A stretch of 9,081 bases of DNA, taken from contig JAIRLW010000527.1 of assembly GCA_031259095.1 (NCBI GenBank), forward strand, positions 1 to 9,081, written 5' to 3'. Position numbers and translations under genes: made by a program. Positions 1 to 6,696 of the stretch are shown here, in pieces. Source of the DNA: Planctomycetaceae bacterium (GTDB lineage Bacteria; Planctomycetota; Planctomycetia; Pirellulales; Thermoguttaceae). Each line of letters begins with the position of its first letter. Positions within the stretch are counted from its first letter, which is position 1. Below the pieces are notes generated by a model that was not told where the DNA came from, did no database searches, and saw only the letters and a program-made list of their open reading frames with translations.

Positions 1-47
1 CGGCGGATGATAAGCGATAGGCATTCATAAGTTGACCTCATGCTCAT

Positions 48-70
48 CAGTATAAAATTCAGTATAAAAT
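48..70. repeat. Short tandem direct repeat
   Basis: The 11-mer CAGTATAAAAT occurs at 48-58 and again at 60-70, separated by a single T. It lies just beyond the 3' end of the recombinase fragment. Only two units are present, so it may be chance slippage in AT-rich DNA. No function is inferred. Confidence 0.4.
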
Positions 71-99
71 ATCCGTCAAATCTTGTCAATATCTATTTT

Positions 100-204
100 T
101 TAAAGTGACTGCGGTATAACAAGATAGATTCGTTTTCCGTTAATTCGGACAAACGCAGTTCCTCCATTATTTCCCATTTTGGGCGGTGTAGAGTTCTTTC
201 CCAT
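100..204 (-). pseudogene. Remnant of a tyrosine recombinase N-terminus
   Basis: A 34-codon reading frame runs on the minus strand from ATG at 204 to TAA at 100, with an AAAGGA-like ribosome site a few bases upstream. The product starts MGKNSTPPK and contains GGTAFVRINGKRIYL (residues 14-28). From memory, many planctomycete phage-type integrases start with a basic Pro-rich stretch followed by a block of the form G-x-A-x-V-x-[IL]-[ND]-G-[KR]-x-x-Y-L and then G-x-Y-G-S-P-E. Here the frame runs out shortly after the Y-L pair. In the +1 frame the next bases read Y-R-S-H (TAC CGC AGT CAC), which resembles the expected Y-G-S-P, so a frameshift after codon 28 followed by loss of the rest of the gene is a plausible reading. 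The catalytic domain is absent. It could instead be a real small ORF or a coincidence; the call rests on a short remembered motif. Confidence 0.4.
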
Positions 205-412
205 GATTTTTTCCTTTCGTGTTTGTAGTTTTATCTCGATTGGGCTTTTTAATTTATCCAAATCTGGACAAATCAAGACTCAAAAGCACGAATCATGCGA
301 ACAGAAAGATTTGTTATAAACCCTTATAGTAAAAGGTCTTATAATAATCACATAACGAAAATAAAACCTTTGGTAAAAGGTCGCCTACCTTGTATTTTCA
401 TATTACCGCCAT

Positions 413-463
413 AAGTCCCTAATATCCTTATAAAAAGGGACTTTAGGGATGATAGGGACAAAT
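413..463. repeat. GTCCC/GGGAC 9-bp-unit hairpin, copy 1
   Basis: The left arm reads GTCCCTAAT (415-423) followed by the decayed unit ATCCTTATA. The right arm reads GGGACTTTA (437-445), GGGATGATA (446-454), GGGACAAAT (455-463), three units in exact 9-base register. AAGTCCC (413-419) is perfectly complementary to GGGACTT (437-443). It is the shortest and most degraded of four copies in the window (others at 3621, 6838 and 8451). It directly abuts the heptamer array that follows. Confidence 0.75.
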
Positions 464-465
464 GA

Positions 466-539
466 GTTGATAGTGGAGAGTGGATAGTGAGACGTACTGC
501 GATACTATCAACTCTCCACTATTCACTTTCCACTAATTC
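466..539. repeat. Inverted array of heptanucleotide repeats
   Basis: The left arm consists of heptamers GTTGATA, GTGGAGA, GTGGATA, GTGAGAC (466-493). The right arm consists of CTATCAA, CTCTCCA, CTATTCA, CTTTCCA, CTAATTC (505-539). Bases 471-489 pair with 517-535 over 19 consecutive positions, 17 Watson-Crick and 2 G-T wobble. A competing perfect 11-bp stem joins 464-474 with 504-514. The two stems share 471-474 and so exclude each other. The right arm lacks a U tract directly after it, so a classic intrinsic terminator is unlikely. It lies about 100 bases upstream of the acyl-CoA dehydrogenase start. Confidence 0.75.
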
Positions 540-635
540 TGTGGTATATTTTGGCGATTGAAAAATTTTCTTGGTCAATTTTTGATTATTTTGTTAAACG
601 ATTTTTCATTTTTTTACTTAATTTTTTTACTTAAT

Positions 636-2378
636 ATGCCCAATTTTTTTAGTGATAATCAGGACATTTGTTTTCTTTTTGACTATTTTGATCTTCGGGA
701 ACTTGCCGCGATTCAGGAGCGTGAAACACTAAACGGCGATGCGGATTATCTGCCGGACAGTCTTGACGATGCGATTGACAATTACCGTCGGATTCTTGAA
801 ATCGTTGGCGAACTTTCAGCGGAAACGCTTGCTCCGAATGCCGAACAGATTGACGCCGAAGGGAATACGCTCAATCCGGACGGAACCGTAACACTTCATC
901 CGTTGGTGCAACAAAATCTGGATCGGTTTACTCAAGCCGATCTGATGGGATTTACGTTGCCGCGAAAATATGGCGGTTTGAACTGCCCGATTCTGATTTA
1001 CACGATGGCAACCGAGTTGGTGGCACGCGGCGACGGTTCGTTTATGAACATGTTCGGACTTCAGGGAATTGCCGATACCATCTATGCTTTTGCTTCCGAT
1101 GAAATCAAAGACGAAGTGTTGCCGAAATTTTCGTCCGGCAGTGTGACGGGGGCAATGGTGTTGACGGAACCCGATGCGGGAAGCGATCTGCAAGCAGTTC
1201 GGTTACGCGCTGACCAATTGCCGGACGGCTCTTGGGTTTTGAACGGCGTGAAACGGTTTATTACCAACGGTCGCGGTGAAATCTTGCTGGTTTTGGCGCG
1301 AAGTGAACACGAAATCAAAGACGGACGCGGTTTGAGTTTGTTTATTTGTGAACGTTCTCCGGCAGTGAAGGTTCGTTGTCTTGAAAAGAAACTTGGCATT
1401 CACGGCAGTCCGACCTGTGAATTGGTGTTCGATAACACTCCGGCACGGTTAATCGGTGAACGTCAACGCGGTTTGATTACTTATGTTTTAGCGTTGATGA
1501 ATGGGGCAAGACTTGGAATTGCGGCGCAATCGCTTGGTATTGCGGAGGCGGCGTATCGTTTGGCGAGAATCTACGCTCATACTCGTGTTCAGTTCGGCGC
1601 GCCCATTGAACGACTTCCACCGGTTGCAGAAATGGTTGTCGGAATGCAGATTCGGATTGAAGCGATGCGGGCATTGACTTATGAAACGGCGCGGGTTTGC
1701 GATCTGGAAAATAACATTAACCGTCTGCAGGAACGTCACGCCGATCAACTCTCCGATACGGAAAAAAAAGAATTCAAACAGACCAGCCGGATGTACAAAC
1801 GTCTCAATGCCATGTTGACGCCGATGAGTAAATATTTTAGTGCGGAAGGCTGTATTTCGGTTGCGTCCGATGCAATTCAGGTACTTGGCGGAAGCGGTTA
1901 CATTAAGGATTATCCCGCAGAACGGTATTTACGCGACGCCCGAATTACAACCATTTACGAAGGAACAAGCCAATTACAAATTGTTGCGGCAATTAAGGGA
2001 ATTACGAGCGGTGTTTTTATTACTTATCTTGATTCCTTTGAAAAGAAAACCTACGACGATCCGAAACTTGAAAAACTCAAGTCCATTTTAATCAAAGGAC
2101 GTGAAGAGATTCAATCGGCGGTTGACTTTGCCAAATCGCAAAGCGGCACTTATGTTGAGTTGATTGCCCGACGACTTGTTGACGCCGCTATTGCGGTGCT
2201 TGTCGGACATTATCTTCTTGGTCTGGCAACAAAAAATGAACGAAAAAAACATACCGCCGAATGGTTTGTTGCACAAAACGAGTCGGTTGTAACAATGAAA
2301 TGTGTTCAAGTTAAGCAGGGCAATTCAGCCGTTATTGACCGCTACGGACTTCTCGCCGGTTCTGTTCCAACAACATAA
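636..2378 (+). CDS. Acyl-CoA dehydrogenase, long form with C-terminal extension
   Basis: This is a 580-residue FAD-dependent acyl-CoA dehydrogenase, which introduces the alpha-beta double bond into an acyl-CoA in the cytoplasm and passes electrons to an electron-transfer flavoprotein. The first family signature is TEPDAGSD (177-184), following GAMVL. The second is the GGSGY block (418-422) with RYLRDARI (about 431-438) and the YEGT motif, in which E442 occupies the place of the catalytic base of medium- and short-chain enzymes. The protein is about 200 residues longer than the 380-residue core family; an N-terminal domain of about 40 extra residues and a helical C-terminal domain after the YEGT motif account for this, as in the long bacterial acyl-CoA dehydrogenases. 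I chose ATG 636, where the product starts MPNFFSDNQDI, a start typical of this subfamily. The frame stays open to TTG 558, but those 26 residues come from T-rich intergenic DNA. No good ribosome site precedes either start. The acyl substrate cannot be read from sequence. The next gene is 179 bases downstream on the same strand. Confidence 0.93.
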   Translation: MPNFFSDNQDICFLFDYFDLRELAAIQERETLNGDADYLPDSLDDAIDNYRRILEIVGELSAETLAPNAEQIDAEGNTLNPDGTVTLHPLVQQNLDRFTQADLMGFTLPRKYGGLNCPILIYTMATELVARGDGSFMNMFGLQGIADTIYAFASDEIKDEVLPKFSSGSVTGAMVLTEPDAGSDLQAVRLRADQLPDGSWVLNGVKRFITNGRGEILLVLARSEHEIKDGRGLSLFICERSPAVKVRCLEKKLGIHGSPTCELVFDNTPARLIGERQRGLITYVLALMNGARLGIAAQSLGIAEAAYRLARIYAHTRVQFGAPIERLPPVAEMVVGMQIRIEAMRALTYETARVCDLENNINRLQERHADQLSDTEKKEFKQTSRMYKRLNAMLTPMSKYFSAEGCISVASDAIQVLGGSGYIKDYPAERYLRDARITTIYEGTSQLQIVAAIKGITSGVFITYLDSFEKKTYDDPKLEKLKSILIKGREEIQSAVDFAKSQSGTYVELIARRLVDAAIAVLVGHYLLGLATKNERKKHTAEWFVAQNESVVTMKCVQVKQGNSAVIDRYGLLAGSVPTT

Positions 2379-2400
2379 AGGAAACTTCTAAAAACTTCGG

Positions 2401-2443
2401 CTAAAATCAACCAAAATCGATTTTAGTTGAATTGGGTTGATTT
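2401..2443. other. Overlapping dyads downstream of the dehydrogenase
   Basis: CTAAAATC (2401-2408) pairs with GATTTTAG (2419-2426), and AAATCAACC (2404-2412) pairs with GGTTGATTT (2435-2443). The two stems overlap and are alternatives. No T tract follows, so this is not a convincing intrinsic terminator. A small hairpin GTTTC-GGC-GAAAC at 2468-2480 follows, in a GC-richer patch before the next gene. Confidence 0.4.
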
Positions 2444-2544
2444 CGGTCGATCAAAAAACAAGGTGATGTTTCGGCGAAACGCCGCCTACGCTTGACTTCA
2501 CCGCTACTGAATAATTACAAAAGTAGAATAAACCGTTATCCAAC

Positions 2545-2553
2545 GAGAGGAGA
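2545..2553 (+). promoter_or_regulatory. Ribosome binding site that fixes the 2558 start
   Basis: GAGAGGAGA lies 4-5 bases upstream of ATG 2558 and is the strongest Shine-Dalgarno match before any gene here apart from that of the Cys-rich protein. It argues against the open-frame start at 2492, which would add 22 residues without family similarity. Confidence 0.8.
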
Positions 2554-2557
2554 AACT

Positions 2558-3583
2558 ATGAACGGTTACGAAAGAATTCGGGCAACTTTAGAAAGACAAC
2601 CGACCGATTGTCTGGCGTTTATGCCGATTACCATGATGTTTGCGGCGGATCAAACCGGCGTTTCTTACGGTCAGTACACTTCCGATTATCGACTGCTTGT
2701 CGAGGCACAATTGGAAACTGCACGGAAATTTGAGATTGATCATGTTTCTTGTATCAGCGATCCGGCACGAGAAGCGGCTGATTGCGGCGGTACGATTCAT
2801 TATTTCGACGACCAACCGCCTGCGGTTGACGAATCCAACGCATTGCTTACCGATAAAACCCTGTTGAAAACACTCACAATTCCTGATCCATTTCGGAAAG
2901 GCAGTCGCATGGAGGATCGGGTTCAGGCGGTACGATTATTTGCGGAAAAAGTCAAAGGGGAACGTTTTATTGAAGGTTGGGTGGAGGGTCCTTGTGCCGA
3001 AGCCGCTGATCTTCGCGGAATCAATAATTTGATGACCGACTTTATTGATGATCCGCAATTTGTACAAGAACTGTTCGGATTCAATGTTCGTATGGCAACC
3101 GCGTTTGCTCAAGCCCAAATTAACGCCGGCTGTGATATTATCGGTATCGGAGACGCTGCCGCGTCCTTAGTGGGACCGCGGCTTTACAAAAATGTTGTGT
3201 TTCCGTTTGAAAAATTGCTTGTCGAAAATATTCATGCGGCGGGTTGTCGGGTTCGGCTGCATATTTGCGGTAACATCAATCGAAGTTTAACGGAAATTGG
3301 TCAAATTGGTTGCGATTTAGTTGATCTTGATTCAATGGTTTCTATTGAAAAGGCACGGCAAGAAACCGGTGAAGAACAAGTTTTAGATGGGAATCTTGAT
3401 CCGGTCAAAGTATTGCGAAACGGAACGCCGGAACAAATTCAAACGGCATTGGCAGAATGTTTTCACCAAGCCGGAATGAATTACATTGTTGGGGCAGGTT
3501 GCGAGGTTCCGCGTGACACTCCGCACGAAAATCTCCGAGCAATGCACGATTTCGCACGACAAAACAGAAGAACCATAAATTAA
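2558..3583 (+). CDS. MtaA/CmuA-type methyltransferase of the uroporphyrinogen decarboxylase superfamily
   Basis: The 341-residue product has the length and fold signatures of the UROD/MtaA/CmuA superfamily. MtaA-like members carry a zinc site that activates a thiol methyl acceptor and take a methyl group from a methylated corrinoid protein; uroporphyrinogen decarboxylases lack the zinc ligands. Here H235-I-C237-G-N and C315 (in GAGCEVPRDTPHENL) reproduce the His-x-Cys...Cys zinc pattern with about 77 residues between the cysteines, and the segment between them contains the conserved DLDS and DGNLDP motifs. The start MNGYERIRATLERQPTD is typical of the family. It is therefore most likely a cobalamin-dependent methyltransferase, not HemE. 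No corrinoid protein gene or matching substrate-specific methyltransferase is adjacent. The acceptor cannot be assigned and is unlikely to be coenzyme M unless this organism makes it. It could form an operon with the dehydrogenase upstream, but the 179-base gap with dyads makes that uncertain. Confidence 0.88.
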   Translation: MNGYERIRATLERQPTDCLAFMPITMMFAADQTGVSYGQYTSDYRLLVEAQLETARKFEIDHVSCISDPAREAADCGGTIHYFDDQPPAVDESNALLTDKTLLKTLTIPDPFRKGSRMEDRVQAVRLFAEKVKGERFIEGWVEGPCAEAADLRGINNLMTDFIDDPQFVQELFGFNVRMATAFAQAQINAGCDIIGIGDAAASLVGPRLYKNVVFPFEKLLVENIHAAGCRVRLHICGNINRSLTEIGQIGCDLVDLDSMVSIEKARQETGEEQVLDGNLDPVKVLRNGTPEQIQTALAECFHQAGMNYIVGAGCEVPRDTPHENLRAMHDFARQNRRTIN

Positions 3584-3620
3584 ATTACCGGAAAATTACC
3601 GGATTGTTTCAGAAAATTAT

Positions 3621-3712
3621 TTGTCCCATTAGTCCCTATTCGTCCCTCATGTCCCTAAAATTTCAGTGTAAAGACTAAATGGGACAATCAAGGACAATAA
3701 TCAAGGACAATA
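3621..3712. repeat. GTCCC/GGGAC hairpin, copy 2, between convergent genes
   Basis: The left arm has GTCCC units starting at 3623, 3632, 3642 and 3651 (spacing 9, 10, 9). The right arm has GGGACAATCAA at 3681 followed by two AAGGACAATAA-type units. TTGTCCCATT (3621-3630) is perfectly complementary to AATGGGACAA (3678-3687), and the pairing continues across a one-base bulge into AGTC/GACT. It fills the space between two converging genes and could act as a bidirectional transcript end, although no strong U tract is present. A tandem AATTACCGG pair lies just before it, close to 3585-3604. Confidence 0.8.
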
Positions 3713-3730
3713 ATACTTTAAATCAAATGT

Positions 3731-5686
3731 TCAAAACAGTTTTGCGTAAAGCGGCGAGGATTGTAGAAGTTCTTCGTGAGTTCCGACAGCCATAATATTT
3801 CCGTCGTCCATCAGAACAATTCGATCCGCCAACGTAAGAGCCGATAAACGATGTGTTACCATAATCGTTGTTCGTCCTTTTTTGAATTTTGACAGCGCGT
3901 CGTGAATCATTTTCTCGCTGGTAATATCAATTTGACTTGTTGCTTCGTCAAGAAGGAAAATGGGCGGATTGCGTAAAATCGCTCTTGCTAACGCAATACG
4001 TTGACGTTGACCGCCGGAAAGTTGTCCGCCGGCAGGTCCCACGATGGTCGCGTAACCGTTGGCTAATTCTGCTTCGATAAAATCATGGGCGAAGGCGAAT
4101 CGGGCGGCTTCGATAATTTCTTCTGTGCTTGCCGAAGGACAACCATAACGGATATTGTTCAAAACCGTATCGTTAAACAATACAGAGTCTTGAGTGACCA
4201 ATCCGATTTGCCGGCGTAAATCACGAATCCGAACTTCGGTAATCGGTAAACCGTCAATCAGAATTCGACCCGAATTGGCGTCGGCAAATCGCGGAATCAG
4301 ATTCAACAGCGTGCTTTTACCGCAACCGCTGGCTCCAAGAATCGCAACACATTCGCCAAATGGAATGTCAATCGAAATATTTTTGAGAATCGGACGGTTT
4401 TCGTCATATTGATAACAAACATTTTCAAAACGGATGGATTGATGATGTTTCGGCAAAGGAATTGGACGATCAATTTCCTGAATCAGAACGTTCCGGTCAA
4501 TTAACGTGTAAATCCGATCTGCAGCGGCGGATGCAGATTGAAACAACGTGAAAATATCCGACAACTTACGAGCCGGATCCGCAGAACCTGCTAAAAGACC
4601 GAAAAAAAGAAGAAGTTCGCTAAAACTCATCGGTTCAGTAAGCATTGTTATTCCAAAAAGAATTGTATGGTCGCCCATAAGAAGATACGCTCCAACAACA
4701 ATAGCAATACAAATCATCAGGATACCAAACAGTTCCGTCAACGGATTGGTTAACGATTCATATTTTGCTATTTTAATGGCTTTAGCGCAGTAAGTCCGAT
4801 TGATCCGGCGAAATTTAGCCCGTTCAAAATTTTCCTGAGTGAATCCTTTAACCACGCGGATTGACCGGAATGTTTCTTCGAGTTGTCCGTAAAGATTGGA
4901 CATTTCTTCCATACTGCGCCGAACAACCCGTTTGATGGAACACGCGAGCCATCGGATACAAACGGCGGCAAGCGGAACAAGGAGCAATGTTACCAAAAGC
5001 AGTTGCCAACTAAGATAGGCTGCGCCTGCCAGACAAACCAGCATCTTAATCGGTTCACGAATTAATTTGCCGTAAATAACGTTTAAACCGGAGGTTAGGA
5101 TTGACATATCGTTCGTGAAACGGCTCATGGCGTCGGCGATTCCTTCACGATTAAAATAATTGACTTCGTAATTGAGAACTTTTCGGAAAAACTCTTCACG
5201 AATTTCCATTGCTGTTTTTTGGGCGATCCATGCGGAAAGAATTCCGTGAACGATGATAAAAATAATTTTAACAATGGTGCCGATCAAAATAATGCCTATT
5301 AAAAACAGCACTGTTTTGAAGGGATCATTGGGAGTGTACTTTTGTGCAAGAGGTTGAACCCAACGCAACCAAGAATCCCAATACTGCAACCGCTCCAGCA
5401 ATTTGGTTTTTTGGGCAATCTGGCGTTTTTTTACCGATGAGGCAGATTGAAGAGTTTGAAGTTCTTTTACGGTTGACCGGATTTTTTTTTGATTAGCCAG
5501 TGTTTGTTGTCCGATCCATGTTGTGAATGTACTATTTTCTTCCAGACAGATTTCTGAAATAGGATAGACAACCGCCGCAATATTTCCTCCCCAGAGCAAA
5601 CCGACCATCCACGCACAAAAAATAACTGAAACCAGAAGAAAACGATATTTGAACGTCCGTTTTATTGCACGAAAAAAATTTACCAT
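3731..5686 (-). CDS. ABC exporter, fused permease and ATPase (MsbA/LmrA type)
   Basis: This 651-residue half-transporter has an N-terminal membrane domain and a C-terminal nucleotide-binding domain and should work as a homodimer in the inner membrane. Hydrophobic segments lie around 16-42, 124-154, 210-245 and 317-365. The ATPase has Walker A GASGCGKST (451-459), Q-loop Q499, signature LSGGQ (556-560), Walker B IFLLDE (576-581) and H-loop H612. The D-loop reads SQID instead of the common SALD. Family members export lipids, lipid A precursors, peptides or drugs; the substrate here is unknown. It is about 70 residues longer than MsbA because of an insertion between the first and second membrane segments (about 45-122). 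That insertion is rich in K, Q, E and L with a probable coiled coil at 62-102 and should face the periplasm. The ATG at 5686 has AAGGTG 4 bases upstream and a good promoter further up. It is transcribed divergently from the Cys-rich protein. Confidence 0.93.
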   Translation of the reverse strand: MVNFFRAIKRTFKYRFLLVSVIFCAWMVGLLWGGNIAAVVYPISEICLEENSTFTTWIGQQTLANQKKIRSTVKELQTLQSASSVKKRQIAQKTKLLERLQYWDSWLRWVQPLAQKYTPNDPFKTVLFLIGIILIGTIVKIIFIIVHGILSAWIAQKTAMEIREEFFRKVLNYEVNYFNREGIADAMSRFTNDMSILTSGLNVIYGKLIREPIKMLVCLAGAAYLSWQLLLVTLLLVPLAAVCIRWLACSIKRVVRRSMEEMSNLYGQLEETFRSIRVVKGFTQENFERAKFRRINRTYCAKAIKIAKYESLTNPLTELFGILMICIAIVVGAYLLMGDHTILFGITMLTEPMSFSELLLFFGLLAGSADPARKLSDIFTLFQSASAAADRIYTLIDRNVLIQEIDRPIPLPKHHQSIRFENVCYQYDENRPILKNISIDIPFGECVAILGASGCGKSTLLNLIPRFADANSGRILIDGLPITEVRIRDLRRQIGLVTQDSVLFNDTVLNNIRYGCPSASTEEIIEAARFAFAHDFIEAELANGYATIVGPAGGQLSGGQRQRIALARAILRNPPIFLLDEATSQIDITSEKMIHDALSKFKKGRTTIMVTHRLSALTLADRIVLMDDGNIMAVGTHEELLQSSPLYAKLF

Positions 5687-5724
5687 AACACACCTTGCGT
5701 GAAAAATGACAAAAAAGATAGATC

Positions 5725-5753
5725 ATTATACGTCTCTGGATAGTCAAGGACAA
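5725..5753 (-). promoter_or_regulatory. Sigma-70-like promoter of the ABC exporter
   Basis: On the minus strand TTGTCC (complement of 5748-5753) is followed after exactly 17 bases by a perfect TATAAT (complement of 5725-5730). Transcription would start near 5718 and give a leader of about 32 bases, ending in AAGGTG-TGTT-ATG. Spacing and -10 are ideal; the -35 matches 4 of 6 positions. Confidence 0.6.
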
Positions 5754-5971
5754 GAGGTGTTACGATCATTTTCTTTTTATGTAAATTGCCTAAACATCGT
5801 AATATTAAATGCCGAAAAATATAGCGTGGTAATTTTAACGGACTGGGAAATTTAAGGTGAATATAACAGGATATAAGGATTATCGATTGAGGAATGGCGA
5901 AAAAATTGCAAAATTTTGTTTGAAATTTTACGTCGATTCCTTTTTTATCTTGTATATTTTGTTCAAACAAT

Positions 5972-6002
5972 GCTATTCAAACAAGATGTTTGTTTGAATA
6001 GC
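5972..6002. promoter_or_regulatory. 13-bp perfect inverted repeat, possible operator
   Basis: GCTATTCAAACAA (5972-5984) and TTGTTTGAATAGC (5990-6002) are perfect inverses around the 5-base centre GATGT. A partial extra half-site, GTTCAAACAA (5961-5970), precedes it in direct orientation. No T tract follows on either strand, which argues against a terminator. The position about 150 bases upstream of the Cys-rich gene suits a regulator binding site, and a TTGATA hexamer begins 4 bases after the repeat, but no good -10 follows it. Confidence 0.5.
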
Positions 6003-6140
6003 CGATTGATAGGTTTACTTGAATCCGATTAAGAGATTTTGTAGTTTTTCGAATGTTCGATTAACTATTTATTTTTAAAAGTGTTCCATAAAAAATTCAG
6101 TGTTGTGCGAAGTCGCCACACCGGAGTCCTAAACCCAAAT

Positions 6141-6146
6141 AAGGAG
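6141..6146 (+). promoter_or_regulatory. Ribosome binding site of the Cys-rich protein
   Basis: AAGGAG ends 7 bases before ATG 6154. This is a full-strength Shine-Dalgarno sequence, unlike those of several neighbours, and suggests efficient translation. Confidence 0.8.
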
Positions 6147-6153
6147 AGAAAGA

Positions 6154-6696
6154 ATGTCGAAAAAGATCATGTTACCAGCTCTATTCCTTTTGCTGGTATG
6201 TTTTGCTGGTTCCTTCGCTGTTGCCGGCGATTGTGAACCATGCCAACAGGTCAAACCATGTGAACAAGCGGAAGCCGTTGCTGTACAACCGTGTGAACCT
6301 GCTGCTTGTGAGCCATGTGAAGCGGTTTGTAAAGTGAAGAAACCATCTCTCACTTTGCTTGATCGTATTCTTGGTAAAAAAGAGCGGTCATGTACGCCGT
6401 GCGGTCCTTGTGATCCGGTGGCGCCTTGCGAAAAAGCGGCTCCGAAGGCTTGTGAAAAGGCGGAAAAAGCGGTAACACCATGCGAAAAAATCACACCGCC
6501 GAAAGCATGTGAAAAAGTAACGCCCAAAGCGTGCGAAAAAGCGGCTCCAGCGCCTTGTGAAAAGGCTGCGCCAAAAGCGTGTGAAAAAGCGGCTCCGGCT
6601 CCTTGCGAAAAGGCTGAACCAAAGGCTTGTGAAAAAGCGGCTCCGGCTGCCTGTGAAAAGGCTGAACCGCAACCGTGTACTCCGCCCGGCTTGTGA
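6154..6696 (+). CDS. Exported cysteine-rich repeat protein
   Basis: The 180-residue product starts with a clear signal peptide: MSKK, a hydrophobic core (residues 5-21) and a likely cleavage site after A22-V23-A24. The mature part holds 21 cysteines. Residues about 27-57 contain irregular CEPC, PCE and ACEP motifs; a basic linker (about 60-77) follows; then CTPCGPC and ten CEK motifs. The CEK region settles into an exact 8-residue period of the type CEKAAPKA / CEKAAPAP. Low-complexity Cys, Pro, Lys, Glu and Ala content, with regularly spaced cysteines and alternating charge, suggests a disulfide-crosslinked envelope or structural protein. Proteinaceous planctomycete cell walls rich in cystine and proline are known, but I do not recognise this family and assign no specific function. 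The first cysteine (C16) lies inside the hydrophobic core without a proper lipobox, so it is probably not a lipoprotein. The repeat pattern continues past the stop at 6694-6696 in a shifted frame. Confidence 0.85.
   Translation: MSKKIMLPALFLLLVCFAGSFAVAGDCEPCQQVKPCEQAEAVAVQPCEPAACEPCEAVCKVKKPSLTLLDRILGKKERSCTPCGPCDPVAPCEKAAPKACEKAEKAVTPCEKITPPKACEKVTPKACEKAAPAPCEKAAPKACEKAAPAPCEKAEPKACEKAAPAACEKAEPQPCTPPGL
6427..6675 (+). repeat. In-gene 24-bp tandem repeat encoding CEK octapeptides
   Basis: Ten CEK-starting units run from 6427 to 6675. The first three are irregular (8, 10 and 9 codons). From 6508 seven units follow in perfect 24-base register (starts at 6508, 6532, 6556, 6580, 6604, 6628, 6652). 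Codons for the same residue vary between units (TGT/TGC, GAA with AAA/AAG, several Ala codons), which suggests an old array kept by selection on protein, not recent DNA slippage alone. Confidence 0.9.

Larger units (their letters stand above)
205..635. other. Intergenic region without a gene
   Basis: No credible coding frame is present. The first part is AT-rich and contains the 10-mer GTAAAAGGTC twice (329-338 and 373-382), each preceded by CCTT, giving two imperfect CCTT...AAGG dyads. A TATAAT hexamer lies at 340-345 without a convincing -35 partner. The second part holds the GTCCC-type hairpin at 413-463 and the heptamer array at 466-539. The last 80 bases before the acyl-CoA dehydrogenase are extremely T-rich. 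The promoter of the downstream gene presumably lies here but I cannot place it. Confidence 0.6.
5687..6153. other. Divergent intergenic region
   Basis: This 467-base AT-rich region separates the ABC exporter and the Cys-rich protein gene, which diverge. It holds a sigma-70-like promoter for the exporter at 5725-5753 and a 13-bp inverted repeat at 5972-6002. The leader of the Cys-rich gene includes a GC-richer patch near 6101-6122 with a weak GTG...CAC dyad. A 96-codon frame on the minus strand (5680-5970) has only a TTG start and no recognisable features, so I do not call it a gene. Confidence 0.6.

Noticed and set aside
558..635. Extended N-terminus of the acyl-CoA dehydrogenase from TTG 558
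   Set aside because: The extra 26 residues are encoded by T-rich intergenic sequence, the start is TTG without a ribosome site, and the typical family start MPNFF lies at ATG 636.
816..1674. Several minus-strand frames inside the acyl-CoA dehydrogenase gene
   Set aside because: All lie antisense to a well-supported gene with family signatures on the plus strand.
2401..2443. Intrinsic terminator of the acyl-CoA dehydrogenase gene
   Set aside because: The stems are AT-rich, overlap each other and are not followed by a T tract.
2492..2557. Extended N-terminus of the MtaA-like protein from 2492
   Set aside because: A strong Shine-Dalgarno site stands directly before ATG 2558, and the additional residues have no family character.
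2558..3583. Authentic uroporphyrinogen decarboxylase (hemE)
   Set aside because: The His-x-Cys...Cys zinc pattern marks the MtaA/CmuA branch, and the N-terminal substrate motifs of HemE are not seen.
5680..5970. 96-codon minus-strand frame upstream of the ABC exporter
   Set aside because: It has only a TTG start, overlaps the exporter start and its promoter, and shows no domain or codon pattern.
6154..6210. Lipoprotein signal with Cys16 as lipid anchor
   Set aside because: The residue before the cysteine is Val and the cysteine lies within the hydrophobic core, so it does not fit a lipobox; a signal peptidase I site after A24 is better.
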